A program made the translations under genes and the position numbers. A DNA stretch of 64,000 nt from Marinococcus luteus_A (GTDB lineage: Bacteria > Bacillota > Bacilli > Bacillales > Marinococcaceae), in contig NZ_JAXRUV010000004.1 in assembly GCF_034497705.1 (NCBI RefSeq), positions 124,001 through 188,000 of the forward strand, given 5' to 3'. The first letter of the stretch is position 1, and every line of letters begins with the position of its first letter. Shown here in pieces: positions 23,211 through 32,319 of the stretch. The notes beneath the pieces were generated by a model, which saw only the letters and a list, made by a program, of their open reading frames with translations, was not told the origin of the DNA and made no database searches.

Positions 23211-25214
23211 TTATTCACTTGTCTGCTCAATTAACTGCTGTTCGTCCCAGACAGCCACGTTTAGCTCTCTCGCTTTTTCCAATTTAGAGCCGGCTTCTTC
23301 CCCTGCCACCACAATATCCGTGTTGCTGCTGACGCTGCCGGTAACCTTTCCGCCCAGCGCCTCAATACGCTCCTTAGCGTCCTTACGGGTTAATTCCTGC
23401 AGTTTGCCGGTAAGCACAACCGTTTTTCCGCTGAACGCTGTATCTGTTGCCTGTTCAGATTTTCGCGGGCCTTTATATTCCATATTCAGCCCGAGCCGGC
23501 GCAGCTCGCCGAGCAACACCGAAACGTTTTCCTGTTCAAAATAACTAACAATGGAATCTGCCACTTTCTCGCCAATGTCATAAATGGCAAGAAGCTGGTC
23601 TTTATCTGCCTGTTCAAGCGCCTCCATCGTACCGAATTCTTCCGCCAGCGTCCGGGCCGCTTTGGAGCCGACAAACCGGATGCCAAGGCCGAACAGTAAG
23701 CGTTCCAGTGAATTTTCTTTGGAAACTTCAATCGCTCTCAAAAGATTATCAACGGATTTTTCTCCCATACGCTCAAGCTCAAGCAGTTCATTCCGGTCGA
23801 GCTTATAAATGTCTTCAATGCCTGAGACTAATTGATGCGAAAACAGCTGCTGAATCACCTTTTCCCCGAGGCCGTCGATATTCATCGCCCCCCGGGAGAC
23901 AAAATGAATCAACGCTTCCTGCAGCTGGGCCGGGCAGTTCGGATTCATGCAGCGAAGAGCCACTTCCTCCTCGAGACGTACAAGCTCTGTCCCGCAGGAC
24001 GGGCATTCGGTCGGCATTTCAAATTCCCGTTCATTTCCTTCGCGGAGCTCTGTGAGCACCCGTACGACCTCCGGAATAATATCCCCGGCTTTTTTGATGA
24101 CAATCTGGTCTCCGAGTTTGATTCCCTTTTCCCGGATCAAGTCTTCATTATGAAGCGAAGCCCGCTGCACTGTTGTTCCCGCCACCTGAACCGGTGTCAG
24201 CTTCGCCGTCGGGGTCACTACGCCGGTACGTCCAACACTTAAAATAATATCCTCGAGTGTTGTCACCTTTTCTTCTGCCGGAAATTTATAGGCCGTGGCC
24301 CAGCGTGGACTTTTTGCTGTAAATCCAAGGTCCTCCCGCTGGCCTAAATCGTCCACCTTGATGACGATGCCATCGATTTCATAGGAGAGCCCATTGCGGT
24401 TTTCCGTCCAGTAGTCTACAAATTCCAGCACTTCCTCAATGGTTCGGCATTTTTTCGTTTCCGGGTTCACTTTGAATCCGAGCTGATCCATAAAATCAAG
24501 CGATTCGGCGTGCGTATTTACTTCCAGCTCATCATCATTGCCGGCCCCGTAAAGGAAAATATCCAGGTTCCGCTTGGCCGCAATTTTCGGGTCAAGCTGC
24601 CTGAGAGAACCCGCAGCTGCGTTACGCGGATTGGCAAATGGCTCTTCTCCATTTTTCTCCTTGTCTTCATTCAGGCTGAGAAATGAACGCTCCGGCATAA
24701 ACACTTCTCCGCGCACTTCAATATCCACCGCTTCTTCAAGACGCAGAGGAATCGCCCGGACCGTTTTCAGGTTATGGGTAATATCCTCTCCAGTCGTGCC
24801 GTCGCCCCGGGTCGCCCCGAGTACAAAGCGTCCGTCCTCATAGGAAAGCGATACGGCCAGACCATCTATTTTCAGCTCGCACACGTATTCCACATTGTCA
24901 CCGGTCACCTGGCGCACCCGCCGGTCAAAGTCCCGCACATCCTGTTCGTTGAACACATTTCCGAGACTCAGCATCGGAATCCGGTGCTGCACCTTGCGAA
25001 AGCCTTCCAGAGGCGCTCCTCCAACCCGGACCGTCGGAGAATCGGGAGCCTGCAGATCCGGAAAATCATTTTCAAGCTGGATCAGCTCCTGCAGCCGTTC
25101 ATCGTATTCAGCATCCGGCACGATTGGATTGTCTTTGACATAATAATAATAGCCGTATTTATCCAACAGCTCACGGAGTTGTTGCACACGTTCTTCTGCT
25201 TGTTTTCTCTCCAT
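23211..25214 (-). CDS. ligA: NAD+-dependent DNA ligase
   Basis: The 667-residue ligase seals nicks in replication and repair. It has the Ia domain (1-65), the adenylation domain with the catalytic lysine K115 in CELKIDG, the OB fold, a four-cysteine zinc finger (CPSCGTEL ... CMNPNCP near 405-430), helix-hairpin-helix motifs and a C-terminal BRCT domain (about 590-660). It lies 14 bp downstream of pcrA, as in the conserved pcrB-pcrA-ligA-camS cluster. Confidence 0.97.
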   Translation of the reverse strand: MERKQAEERVQQLRELLDKYGYYYYVKDNPIVPDAEYDERLQELIQLENDFPDLQAPDSPTVRVGGAPLEGFRKVQHRIPMLSLGNVFNEQDVRDFDRRVRQVTGDNVEYVCELKIDGLAVSLSYEDGRFVLGATRGDGTTGEDITHNLKTVRAIPLRLEEAVDIEVRGEVFMPERSFLSLNEDKEKNGEEPFANPRNAAAGSLRQLDPKIAAKRNLDIFLYGAGNDDELEVNTHAESLDFMDQLGFKVNPETKKCRTIEEVLEFVDYWTENRNGLSYEIDGIVIKVDDLGQREDLGFTAKSPRWATAYKFPAEEKVTTLEDIILSVGRTGVVTPTAKLTPVQVAGTTVQRASLHNEDLIREKGIKLGDQIVIKKAGDIIPEVVRVLTELREGNEREFEMPTECPSCGTELVRLEEEVALRCMNPNCPAQLQEALIHFVSRGAMNIDGLGEKVIQQLFSHQLVSGIEDIYKLDRNELLELERMGEKSVDNLLRAIEVSKENSLERLLFGLGIRFVGSKAARTLAEEFGTMEALEQADKDQLLAIYDIGEKVADSIVSYFEQENVSVLLGELRRLGLNMEYKGPRKSEQATDTAFSGKTVVLTGKLQELTRKDAKERIEALGGKVTGSVSSNTDIVVAGEEAGSKLEKARELNVAVWDEQQLIEQTSE

Positions 25215-25228
25215 CGGCTTCGTCCTTT

Positions 25229-27451
25229 CTACGCTTTTTCAATCGGGGCAAATGTTGCCATCAGCCGCTTGACGCCTTCGCTCGGAAAGGCAATATCGAG
25301 TTCCATGTCATTGCCTTCACCTCGTACGCTGACAACAGTACCGGTGCCCCATTTTTTGTGTTTGGCCTTGTCGCCAATATTCCAGGCAAGGTCACTGCCT
25401 CCGCTTGGTGTCGGTGCTTTGCTTTCCCGGGGTGCAGCCGTCGCGGCCTGGCGTTTCCGTTCAAACGGGGAACCCGTTTTTCCGCCGGCAGGCGCCTGCT
25501 GCTTTTCTTCACGCCCGGAAATCAGCTCCTGTGGGAGCTCCTGAATGAACCGCGACATTGGGTTTGCCTGCGTTCGTCCGTACTGCATCCGCATGGAAGC
25601 GTGGGTCAGGTGAAGCTCCTGCTCGGCCCGGGTCATTCCAACGTAGGCGAGCCTGCGCTCTTCTTCCATCTCTTCGGGCTCAAACAGTGAACGGTTGTGC
25701 GGGAAGATTCCTTCCTCCATCCCAATAAGAAACACGGTCGGAAATTCCAGTCCCTTGGCGGAGTGCAGGGTCATCATCGCTACCTTGTCCCGCACGTCTG
25801 TGTCATCATTTTCGTTCAAATCAGCCACAAGCGCCAGATCCGTTAAAAAGGAAATTAATGATTTATCCTCGCTCCGTCTTTCAAACTCCTGGGCTACCGT
25901 CATAAATTCTTCGAGGTTTTCAAGACGGCTCTGTGACTCCAGCGAGCGTTCATTTTTCAGCGCTTCCCGGTAGCCGGTCTTCTCCAGCAGTTCTTCAACC
26001 AGTTCGGTCACCGAAAGGTAGTCCTGCATCTGCATCCAGTGCTTCATCTGCTCGGCAAAGGACTGCAGCTTCTTGACCGGCCCGGCGCCAAGACCAATTT
26101 GATCGGCCTCCTGCAGCGCATGGATGAGGGAAATATCCTGACTCGCAGCATACTTGGTCACCTTTTCCATCGTGGAGGCTCCGATGCCCCGCTTAGGCAC
26201 ATTTACAATCCGTCCGAGGCTGATGTCGTCATCCGGGTTTGCCACCGTCCGCAAATAGCCGAGCAGGTCTTTGATTTCTTTTCGATCATAGAACTTAGTG
26301 CCGCCGATCATATTGTACTCGACGCCTGATTTTACAAACATTTCCTCAATCACACGGGACTGAGCGTTTGTCCGGTATAAAACGGCAATATCACCGTGGC
26401 GTATATCCTTCTTTCTCGTAATTTCTTTGATTTTATCCACTACGTAATACGCTTCGTCGCGTTCGTTGGAGGCCTGAAAATAGTAGATATTTTCCCCGTC
26501 CGGATTCGACGTCCAAAGCGTTTTTTCTTTACGCCCGGCATTGTTTTTAATCACTTCATTTGCCGCGCGCAGAATCGTTTTCGTCGACCGATAGTTCTGT
26601 TCGAGGAAAATAGTGACTGCTTCCGAATAGTCCCGCTCAAAGGAAAGGATATTTTGTATATCCGCCCCACGCCATTTGTAGATGGACTGGTCTGAATCCC
26701 CTACAACACAGAGGTTGTGACGCTTTGCTGCGAGCATATTAACAAGCATGTACTGCGCCCGGTTAGTATCCTGGTATTCATCCACATGAATGTACTGGAA
26801 TTTCCGCTGGTAAAACTGCAGCACCTCCGGCACGTCTTCAAACAGCTGGATCGTTTTCATGATCAGATCGTCAAAGTCAAGGGCGTGGTTGTTCCGGAGC
26901 CGGCGCTGGTACTCTTTATACACATCCGCTGCAATTTCTTCGAACGGCCCTTCTGCTCTTTCTGCAAACTGATTCGGTGTTTCAAGCACATTTTTATTGG
27001 ACGAAATCATGCCAAGGATCGCCCGTGGTTCAAATTTTTTCGAATCGATATTCTGATCCTTTAAGATCTGCTTGATAACAGAAAGCTGGTCGCTTGAATC
27101 CAGTATCGAAAAGTTCCGGTTATAGCCGATCCGGTCGATATCCCGGCGGAGAATGCGGACGCACATCGAGTGAAAGGTCGACATCCAAATGTCCTCGGCA
27201 ACCGGTCCGACGAGTTTGCCGACACGCTCCTTCATTTCTTTGGCAGCTTTATTTGTAAAAGTAATCGCAAGAATCGCGTAGGGTGGAATCATTTTTTCTC
27301 TAATTAAGTAAGCAATCCGGTGGGTTAATACCCGGGTTTTTCCGCTTCCTGCCCCGGCCATAACCAGAAGCGGGCCTTCCGTGTGCTGCACCGCTTGCTT
27401 CTGCGGCTCGTTCATTCCGGATAACATGCGCTCAATGATTTGTCGCTGCAT
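25229..27451 (-). CDS. pcrA: ATP-dependent DNA helicase PcrA (UvrD family)
   Basis: The 740-residue superfamily 1A 3'-5' helicase acts in repair and at transcription-replication conflicts. Walker A (GAGSGKTRVLTHRIA, residue about 33), Walker B (HVDEYQDTN, about 225), motif IV region (FLEQNYRST) and MTLHSAKGLEFPTVFLIGMEEG are all intact. The C-terminal region ends in the Tudor-like WNIGDKAKHKKWGTGTVV fold that binds RNA polymerase in Gram-positive PcrA. The gene lies between pcrB and ligA. Confidence 0.97.
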   Translation of the reverse strand: MQRQIIERMLSGMNEPQKQAVQHTEGPLLVMAGAGSGKTRVLTHRIAYLIREKMIPPYAILAITFTNKAAKEMKERVGKLVGPVAEDIWMSTFHSMCVRILRRDIDRIGYNRNFSILDSSDQLSVIKQILKDQNIDSKKFEPRAILGMISSNKNVLETPNQFAERAEGPFEEIAADVYKEYQRRLRNNHALDFDDLIMKTIQLFEDVPEVLQFYQRKFQYIHVDEYQDTNRAQYMLVNMLAAKRHNLCVVGDSDQSIYKWRGADIQNILSFERDYSEAVTIFLEQNYRSTKTILRAANEVIKNNAGRKEKTLWTSNPDGENIYYFQASNERDEAYYVVDKIKEITRKKDIRHGDIAVLYRTNAQSRVIEEMFVKSGVEYNMIGGTKFYDRKEIKDLLGYLRTVANPDDDISLGRIVNVPKRGIGASTMEKVTKYAASQDISLIHALQEADQIGLGAGPVKKLQSFAEQMKHWMQMQDYLSVTELVEELLEKTGYREALKNERSLESQSRLENLEEFMTVAQEFERRSEDKSLISFLTDLALVADLNENDDTDVRDKVAMMTLHSAKGLEFPTVFLIGMEEGIFPHNRSLFEPEEMEEERRLAYVGMTRAEQELHLTHASMRMQYGRTQANPMSRFIQELPQELISGREEKQQAPAGGKTGSPFERKRQAATAAPRESKAPTPSGGSDLAWNIGDKAKHKKWGTGTVVSVRGEGNDMELDIAFPSEGVKRLMATFAPIEKA

Positions 27452-27524
27452 GATGCCACCGCCTTTCGTAAGTATTCAGGAACATACGTTCCTGCTTTAG
27501 TATACCGAATATTTGTGATTTACG

Positions 27525-28211
27525 CTAAGGTCTGACCGCTCTGACGGTCTGCACTGCTCTCTTTACATTTTCATATACAATGTCTCCGACTACGATGGTA
27601 TCTGCGTAAGCAGCCATTTCCGCTGCCTGCTCTTTCGAACGGATACCGCCGCCGTAAAAGAGCCTTGCTTCGTGTAATGCTTTCCGCGCTTCCTGAACCA
27701 TGCGCACGTCGCCGTATGTGCCGCTGTATTCTATATAAAAAATTGGAAGATGAAACAGCCGGTCTGCCATCGCAGCATATGCTTCAATATCTTCATCCGT
27801 CTGTTCCGTCCTGGCCTCTGTTAATGCTGCTGCCTTGGCATCCGGATTTAAAATGCAGTACCCTTCCGCGAGTACTTCCTCCTGCTCAAGGGCAGGGCCC
27901 ATTTCCTTCAGTGCCTGCTGATGCAGCCCGGTAATCCACCGGGCCTCTCCTGCGTTTAATACCGTCGGCACGAGATAGCAGTCAAAGCCGGGGGTCACCG
28001 CTTCTATATTTGAGATTTCAAGCGCGCATGCCACTGGAAACCGACGCACCCGGGCCAGAAGATTCAATGTATTATCAAGGGTAACCCCGTCGCTTCCTCC
28101 CACAATGACCGCATCTGTTCCCGACTCACATATTTGTTCTAAATCCTCGTCGCTGATCGCTTTCGCCGGATCCAGCTTAAAGGCATGTTTCCATTCTGAA
28201 TATGATAGCAT
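27525..28211 (-). CDS. pcrB: Heptaprenylglyceryl phosphate synthase
   Basis: The 228-residue TIM-barrel enzyme of the GGGP-synthase family transfers a heptaprenyl group to sn-glycerol-1-phosphate in Bacillales. The phosphate-binding GGSDGVTLDN near residue 38, YIEYSGTYGD around 158 and the C-terminal YGGGIRSKEQAAEMA are visible. It precedes pcrA as in B. subtilis; a role for the resulting lipid in the helicase pathway is not known. Confidence 0.94.
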   Translation of the reverse strand: MLSYSEWKHAFKLDPAKAISDEDLEQICESGTDAVIVGGSDGVTLDNTLNLLARVRRFPVACALEISNIEAVTPGFDCYLVPTVLNAGEARWITGLHQQALKEMGPALEQEEVLAEGYCILNPDAKAAALTEARTEQTDEDIEAYAAMADRLFHLPIFYIEYSGTYGDVRMVQEARKALHEARLFYGGGIRSKEQAAEMAAYADTIVVGDIVYENVKRAVQTVRAVRP

Positions 28212-28380
28212 CTAGACGTACTCCCTTTATGCAAATAGATAAGCTCAGAAACGCTCTCTTTGAAGCTTCTGATACCTGAAGCGGCCAAACATTCCGGGCC
28301 TTTTTGCTTTTCATTCCTCAGTCTTTCATTATACCAAATCCACCGCCGTTACTAAATGAACTTATATCGTTTCCCCCGCA

Positions 28381-28415
28381 AAAAAACTCCCATCCGGCAG
28401 TCCGGCGGGAGTTTT
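28381..28415 (-). terminator. Terminator downstream of yerC
   Basis: On the minus strand AAAACTCCC pairs with GGGAGTTTT around an inner CCGG/CCGG stem, followed by T residues. The 226-bp gap between yerC and pcrB holds this hairpin and the pcrB leader; nothing else is obvious. Confidence 0.8.
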
Positions 28416-28437
28416 ATACGCGTCTGTCTGTTACGCT

Positions 28438-28755
28438 CTATTGTGAGTCCTGTTCCTGTTTTTCATTATGCACACGGTCGAGAGTCATTTGGTAACTGTC
28501 GTTTCCATAATTCAGGCAACGTTTCACCCTTGATATGGTTGCGGTGCTTGCACCGGTTTCCAGTTCAATTTTGTGATACGTATATCCGTGCTGAAGCATT
28601 CTTGCTACTTCAAGCCGCTGGGCAAGTGATTGAATTTCATTAATTGTGCATAGATCGTCAAAAAATTCATAGCACTCATCGATATTTTTTAACGAAAGGA
28701 TCGCCTGAAAGAGCTGATCGAGCTCTTTCCCCCTTAATTTGTCAATCTGCAACAC
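28438..28755 (-). CDS. yerC: YerC/YecD-type TrpR-related DNA-binding protein
   Basis: The 105-residue protein has the TrpR-like helix-turn-helix of the YerC/YecD family: a helical N-terminus (LRGKELDQLFQAIL), then LAQRLEVARMLQHGYTYHKI, and the recognition region ETGASTATISRVKRCLNYGN. B. subtilis has this gene at the same place upstream of pcrB. No ligand is known; the tryptophan-binding residues of TrpR are not evidently kept. Confidence 0.9.
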   Translation of the reverse strand: MLQIDKLRGKELDQLFQAILSLKNIDECYEFFDDLCTINEIQSLAQRLEVARMLQHGYTYHKIELETGASTATISRVKRCLNYGNDSYQMTLDRVHNEKQEQDSQ

Positions 28756-28814
28756 ACTACACTCCTTTTTGGCTACGTGACAGACGAAGGTATTTATTCA
28801 TAAAGCGACGCGCA

Positions 28815-28839
28815 AAACAGTTTCATTTAAGCTGAAACT
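28815..28839 (-). terminator. Weak terminator between yerA and yerC
   Basis: AGTTTCA pairs with TGAAACT around an 11-base or shorter loop, and the minus-strand transcript continues GTTTTGC. The U-tract is short, so readthrough into yerC is likely. Confidence 0.5.
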
Positions 28840-28867
28840 AGCTGATATCAGTACCTACTTTTACAGT

Positions 28868-30610
28868 TTAACGCATAATGGCAGGAAAGAGTACCATTTT
28901 TTTATGAACGTCATATATACCTTTTTGCGTAACCCTGATATACGGGAGATGAGTCGCTGCAAAAAATAAGAGAGAATAAACCGGATCCTCATGCGGATAG
29001 CCCCGGGTTTTCAGCGCGGCTACCATTTTTTCATGCTCAACAATGACCTCTTCCATCGGCTTCGAGGACATCAGACCGAAAATACCCAGGGAAATATGCT
29101 CCACCACTTCCCCGTCCTCGACGAGAAAAATCCCGCCTTTATTTTTAATCAGTTCTTCGGCTGCTTTTTGCATATCTTCCTTGTGCTTGCCGATCATAAT
29201 AATATCGCCGTTGTTATTAAAGGAAGATGCGAATCCGTCCACCTTGGTTGCGAATCCTTTTAAGATCGTATTAACGCGCCATTTTCCGTACCGGTCAATG
29301 ACCATGAAAAAGGACTCGTCGTGGGTTTTCCACAGTTCATCATTGTTTGCTTCAATGCCGATATGGTAAGGCTTTAAAATAACGGAATTCATCAGCTCAA
29401 TTCCCATCGGCATCGAAAAGTGAAAGTCACTGTCCTTTAATTCCCAGTCAATTTCAAGCGGTGTCACCCCGTACTTTTCCCATTCGAAGGGCTTTTTCGG
29501 ATACAGGTTCGTTTCATCCCTGTATACCCACTGTCCTTTAGCAAGAACGGCTTCAGGTTTGGGTTCGCGCTTATCCGATAAAATATTCAAATGGGCAAGC
29601 CGCCCCGGGGCAATCATGCCGATCAAATTGTCGAGACCAAGGTGAACCGCCGCATTATACGAGCCCATTTCATACGCATCGATTTCGGGCACGCCCTTGT
29701 CCAGGCAGATTTGAATGGTCTGGTCAATAACCCCTTTTTTATAAAAGGCCGGCGTGGAGCCGTCAGTGTTCAGTGTAAAACGGCGAAAGTCCGTGATTCC
29801 GGCCTCAAGCAGTCCTTCGATCATATCCGGAAGATCCGGCCGGATCGAAGAGTAGCGGAGTGATGTGACAAGACCTGCGTCCAGTCGGCGCAGCGCTTCT
29901 TCAGCGGTCATCGCTTCATGTTCGCCGTCCACGCCAAGAAGCGCCATCTGCGTAATCGTCGATACCGAGGAGCCTGGAAGGTGTCCTTCAATTGGCTTAT
30001 TCAGTTCCTTCGTGTATTGCATCCAGTGCAGAATCGTATCGTTGCCGGTCATTACTTTAGGCCACGAAGTCAGTTCTCCCCCCTGGACGACGAGCGGATG
30101 CTCCAGCCAGTCCTTCATGTTCGACGGCGAAAACCACCGATCTTCTTCCTCAAGCTCTGTCTGCGAGTCGTACCGGGCCCACCAGAACATGGACGTAGGA
30201 AGCTCCCCAAGGTCTTCAATAGCAGAAAGCGCCTGGTATTTCTCCATATTTAAAAACAAAAACAAATTATCATTCACAAGTGTAGTCGTTCCACGCACGG
30301 ACGCATACTCCGCCAGTGTCTGCGGGCTGTACAGCTGGAAAGGGTGGGCGTGTGGTTCAATATAACCCGGCACCACCCATTTTCCGCTGCAGTCGACGAT
30401 TTCTGATCCGTGTGTTTTTTCCGGCCATTCAGGCCCGGCGTACATAATACGGTCGTCATATATCCATATGTGGCCGCGACTCCAGCTTTTACGGGCACTA
30501 TTTAAGTATGTTGCATCTTTTAAAATAATAGAGGGAGCTGTTTCGCCCCTCATCACGGAAAGATGGTCTCTTAATGTTGATTTGCTCCAATGATACAGCT
30601 TATTTGCCAT
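28868..30610 (-). CDS. yerA: Adenine deaminase-related amidohydrolase (YerA)
   Basis: The roughly 580-residue metal-dependent amidohydrolase is related to adenine deaminase AdeC. The metal-binding HAHPF is in VVPGYIEPHAHPF, and other family features are EGHLPGSS, the GRLAHLNILSD amidohydrolase end and C-terminal NNGDIIMIGKHKEDMQKA. A longer frame starts at 30634, but AGGAGG within it points to ATG 30610 (MANKLYHWSK). B. subtilis yerA has the same position after purD. Adenine deaminase activity is plausible in this purine neighbourhood but has not been assigned with certainty to YerA proteins. Confidence 0.85.
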   Translation of the reverse strand: MANKLYHWSKSTLRDHLSVMRGETAPSIILKDATYLNSARKSWSRGHIWIYDDRIMYAGPEWPEKTHGSEIVDCSGKWVVPGYIEPHAHPFQLYSPQTLAEYASVRGTTTLVNDNLFLFLNMEKYQALSAIEDLGELPTSMFWWARYDSQTELEEEDRWFSPSNMKDWLEHPLVVQGGELTSWPKVMTGNDTILHWMQYTKELNKPIEGHLPGSSVSTITQMALLGVDGEHEAMTAEEALRRLDAGLVTSLRYSSIRPDLPDMIEGLLEAGITDFRRFTLNTDGSTPAFYKKGVIDQTIQICLDKGVPEIDAYEMGSYNAAVHLGLDNLIGMIAPGRLAHLNILSDKREPKPEAVLAKGQWVYRDETNLYPKKPFEWEKYGVTPLEIDWELKDSDFHFSMPMGIELMNSVILKPYHIGIEANNDELWKTHDESFFMVIDRYGKWRVNTILKGFATKVDGFASSFNNNGDIIMIGKHKEDMQKAAEELIKNKGGIFLVEDGEVVEHISLGIFGLMSSKPMEEVIVEHEKMVAALKTRGYPHEDPVYSLLFFAATHLPYIRVTQKGIYDVHKKMVLFPAIMR

Positions 30611-30936
30611 CCAAACATCTCTCCTCCTGCACACAGTTCGTTGCTCGATTTCATTTTCCCTATCATATCACAAATGTAAACGCTTTTTTTATATTTTCAG
30701 GTGACAATTTTGAAACGTTTTCCTTTTTTACAACTGTTTTCATATTTTCACAAAAATAGTGAAACAGTTTCAGTCAATTATCAGAATTCACTTAAAATAT
30801 TAAGCAATTTTATAAAAAATCGATAAAACTGTACTAATATTTTTATCCTGCTCATTGTAACAGAATCCTTTACCTGGGAGAAAGAAAATGAAAGGAAATA
30901 TAACATAAAATTCATATTCTCTTTGCAAAGTTCAAA
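30611..30936. other. AT-rich intergenic region upstream of yerA with inverted repeats
   Basis: This 326-bp stretch has no convincing gene. It carries a perfect odd palindrome TGAAACAGTTTCA (30760-30772), whose right arm is also complementary to ACTGTTTTCA just to the left (30733-30742), giving a possible larger hairpin. It must contain the yerA promoter. A half-matching cre-like TGTAAACG lies near 30675 but its other half is missing. Confidence 0.5.
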
Positions 30937-30969
30937 AAAACTGCTTCTGCCATCAGCAGAAACAGTTTT
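30937..30969 (-). terminator. Terminator of the purine operon
   Basis: On the minus strand AAAACTGTTTCTGC pairs with GCAGAAGCAGTTTT (one mismatch) around a five-base loop, followed by T residues. It lies 9 bp after the purD stop codon. Confidence 0.88.
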
Positions 30970-30977
30970 GCTTTTCA

Positions 30978-32225
30978 TTATTGCAGCGCCCGAAAACCAA
31001 TGTCGGTGCGATAAAACAAATTATTCGTATCGAGTTCCTTCATTTTTTCATACACCTGTGCCTTTGCTTCCCCGAGAGTCGCAGCCTTTTCTGACAGCAG
31101 CAGCACCCGGCCGCCGCTGTTCACATATACACCATTCTTTTTTTCCACTCCAGCGAAAAAAAGAAGAGGGCTTTCCGGTACATGGTGGATGGGACGGTTC
31201 TTTTCATAGCTGCCCGGATAGCCTTTAGAGGCAGCCACTACCCCGAGTACCGCTTCTTCCGACCAGACTGGCTCCGGCCTGCCTCCGTCGAGGAGGGTTC
31301 CCAAAAGCTCCGCCAGATCCGATTCGAGTCGCGGAAGCACGACCTGCGCTTCCGGATCACCGAACCTCGCATTAAACTCAATCACTTTCGGTCCCGCAGA
31401 CGTCATCATTAATCCGGCATACAGAACACCGGTGAACGGTGTGCCTTCCTCCACCAGCCCGGAGGCTGCCGGCTGAAGCACTTTTTCCACCGCTTCATCG
31501 ATGTCTTTTTGAGTAAACTGAGGAACGGGACTGTAAGCACCCATTCCTCCGGTATTGGGGCCTTCGTCGTTATCATATGCACGTTTATGGTCCTGCGCAG
31601 CTACCATTGGCACAACCGTTTCGCCGTGGACAAAAGCCATTAAAGATAGCTCTTCGCCCTCTAAAAACTCTTCAATGACTACTTCGGCTCCCGCTTCGCC
31701 GAACTTGTGGTCTTTCAGTACTTCTTCAAGCGCCTGTAGCGCTTCGGCTTCGGTCATCGCCACGGTGACCCCTTTACCGGCAGCCAAACCGTCTGCCTTA
31801 ATGACAATCGGCGCTCCCTGGCTGCGTATATAAACCTCTGCTTCTTCGTATTTTGAAAATGAAGCATAGGTGCCGGTCGGAATATGATAGCGCTCCATGA
31901 CTTCTTTCGCGTAGGATTTGCTTCCTTCAATCATAGCTGCTTTCTCACCCGGACCAAACACACGCAGCCCTTCCTGTTCAAAACGGTCGGCAAGCCCGGC
32001 CAAAAGCGGGGCTTCCGGCCCGATCACGGTCAGCTCCACCTTCTTTTCCTTTGCGAAGGCCACAAGGCTTTCCTGATCGCTTTCCGCTATGTTCACGCAT
32101 TCTGCGTAATTCTCCATACCGTCATTACCCGGTGCTGCATACACGCGGGCCACACTCGCACTTTTTGCAAAGGCGTAAGCTAGGGCATGCTCCCGGCCGC
32201 CTGCTCCTACTACTAAGACATTCAT
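30978..32225 (-). CDS. purD: Phosphoribosylamine-glycine ligase
   Basis: The 415-residue ATP-grasp enzyme makes GAR from phosphoribosylamine and glycine (IMP step 2). The frame opens at 32261, but AGGAGG overlaps an upstream ATG and is best spaced for ATG 32225, giving the family start MNVLVVGAGGREHALA. ATP-grasp segments include VIKADGLAAGKGVTVA, GAEVVIEEFLEGEELSLMAF and MGAYSPVPQ. It is the last gene of the operon, separated from purH by a terminator-like hairpin. Confidence 0.96.
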   Translation of the reverse strand: MNVLVVGAGGREHALAYAFAKSASVARVYAAPGNDGMENYAECVNIAESDQESLVAFAKEKKVELTVIGPEAPLLAGLADRFEQEGLRVFGPGEKAAMIEGSKSYAKEVMERYHIPTGTYASFSKYEEAEVYIRSQGAPIVIKADGLAAGKGVTVAMTEAEALQALEEVLKDHKFGEAGAEVVIEEFLEGEELSLMAFVHGETVVPMVAAQDHKRAYDNDEGPNTGGMGAYSPVPQFTQKDIDEAVEKVLQPAASGLVEEGTPFTGVLYAGLMMTSAGPKVIEFNARFGDPEAQVVLPRLESDLAELLGTLLDGGRPEPVWSEEAVLGVVAASKGYPGSYEKNRPIHHVPESPLLFFAGVEKKNGVYVNSGGRVLLLSEKAATLGEAKAQVYEKMKELDTNNLFYRTDIGFRALQ

Positions 32226-32279
32226 CGCCATCCTCCTGTTCAAAAAAACCGTTATATTCATGCTTCACTGGCTTCAAAT

Positions 32280-32310
32280 AAAAGCCCGGGAATCCATTTC
32301 CCGGACTTTT
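32280..32310 (-). terminator. Intra-operon terminator-like hairpin between purH and purD
   Basis: AAAAGTCCGGGAA (minus strand) pairs over 13 bases with TTCCCGGGCTTTT around a five-base loop, and is followed by further U-rich sequence. It lies 10 bp after the purH stop and 54 bp before the purD start, in the middle of an otherwise continuous operon. Confidence 0.75.
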
Positions 32311-32319
32311 CTGCCGCTT

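Noticed and set aside
24774..25544. 256-codon plus-strand frame spanning the ligA-pcrA junction
   Set aside because: It lies opposite two essential conserved genes and carries no recognisable domain.
30670..30700. Possible cre site upstream of yerA (TGTAAACGCTTTTT)
   Set aside because: Only the left half matches; the final CA is missing, and the region is AT-rich enough for chance hits.
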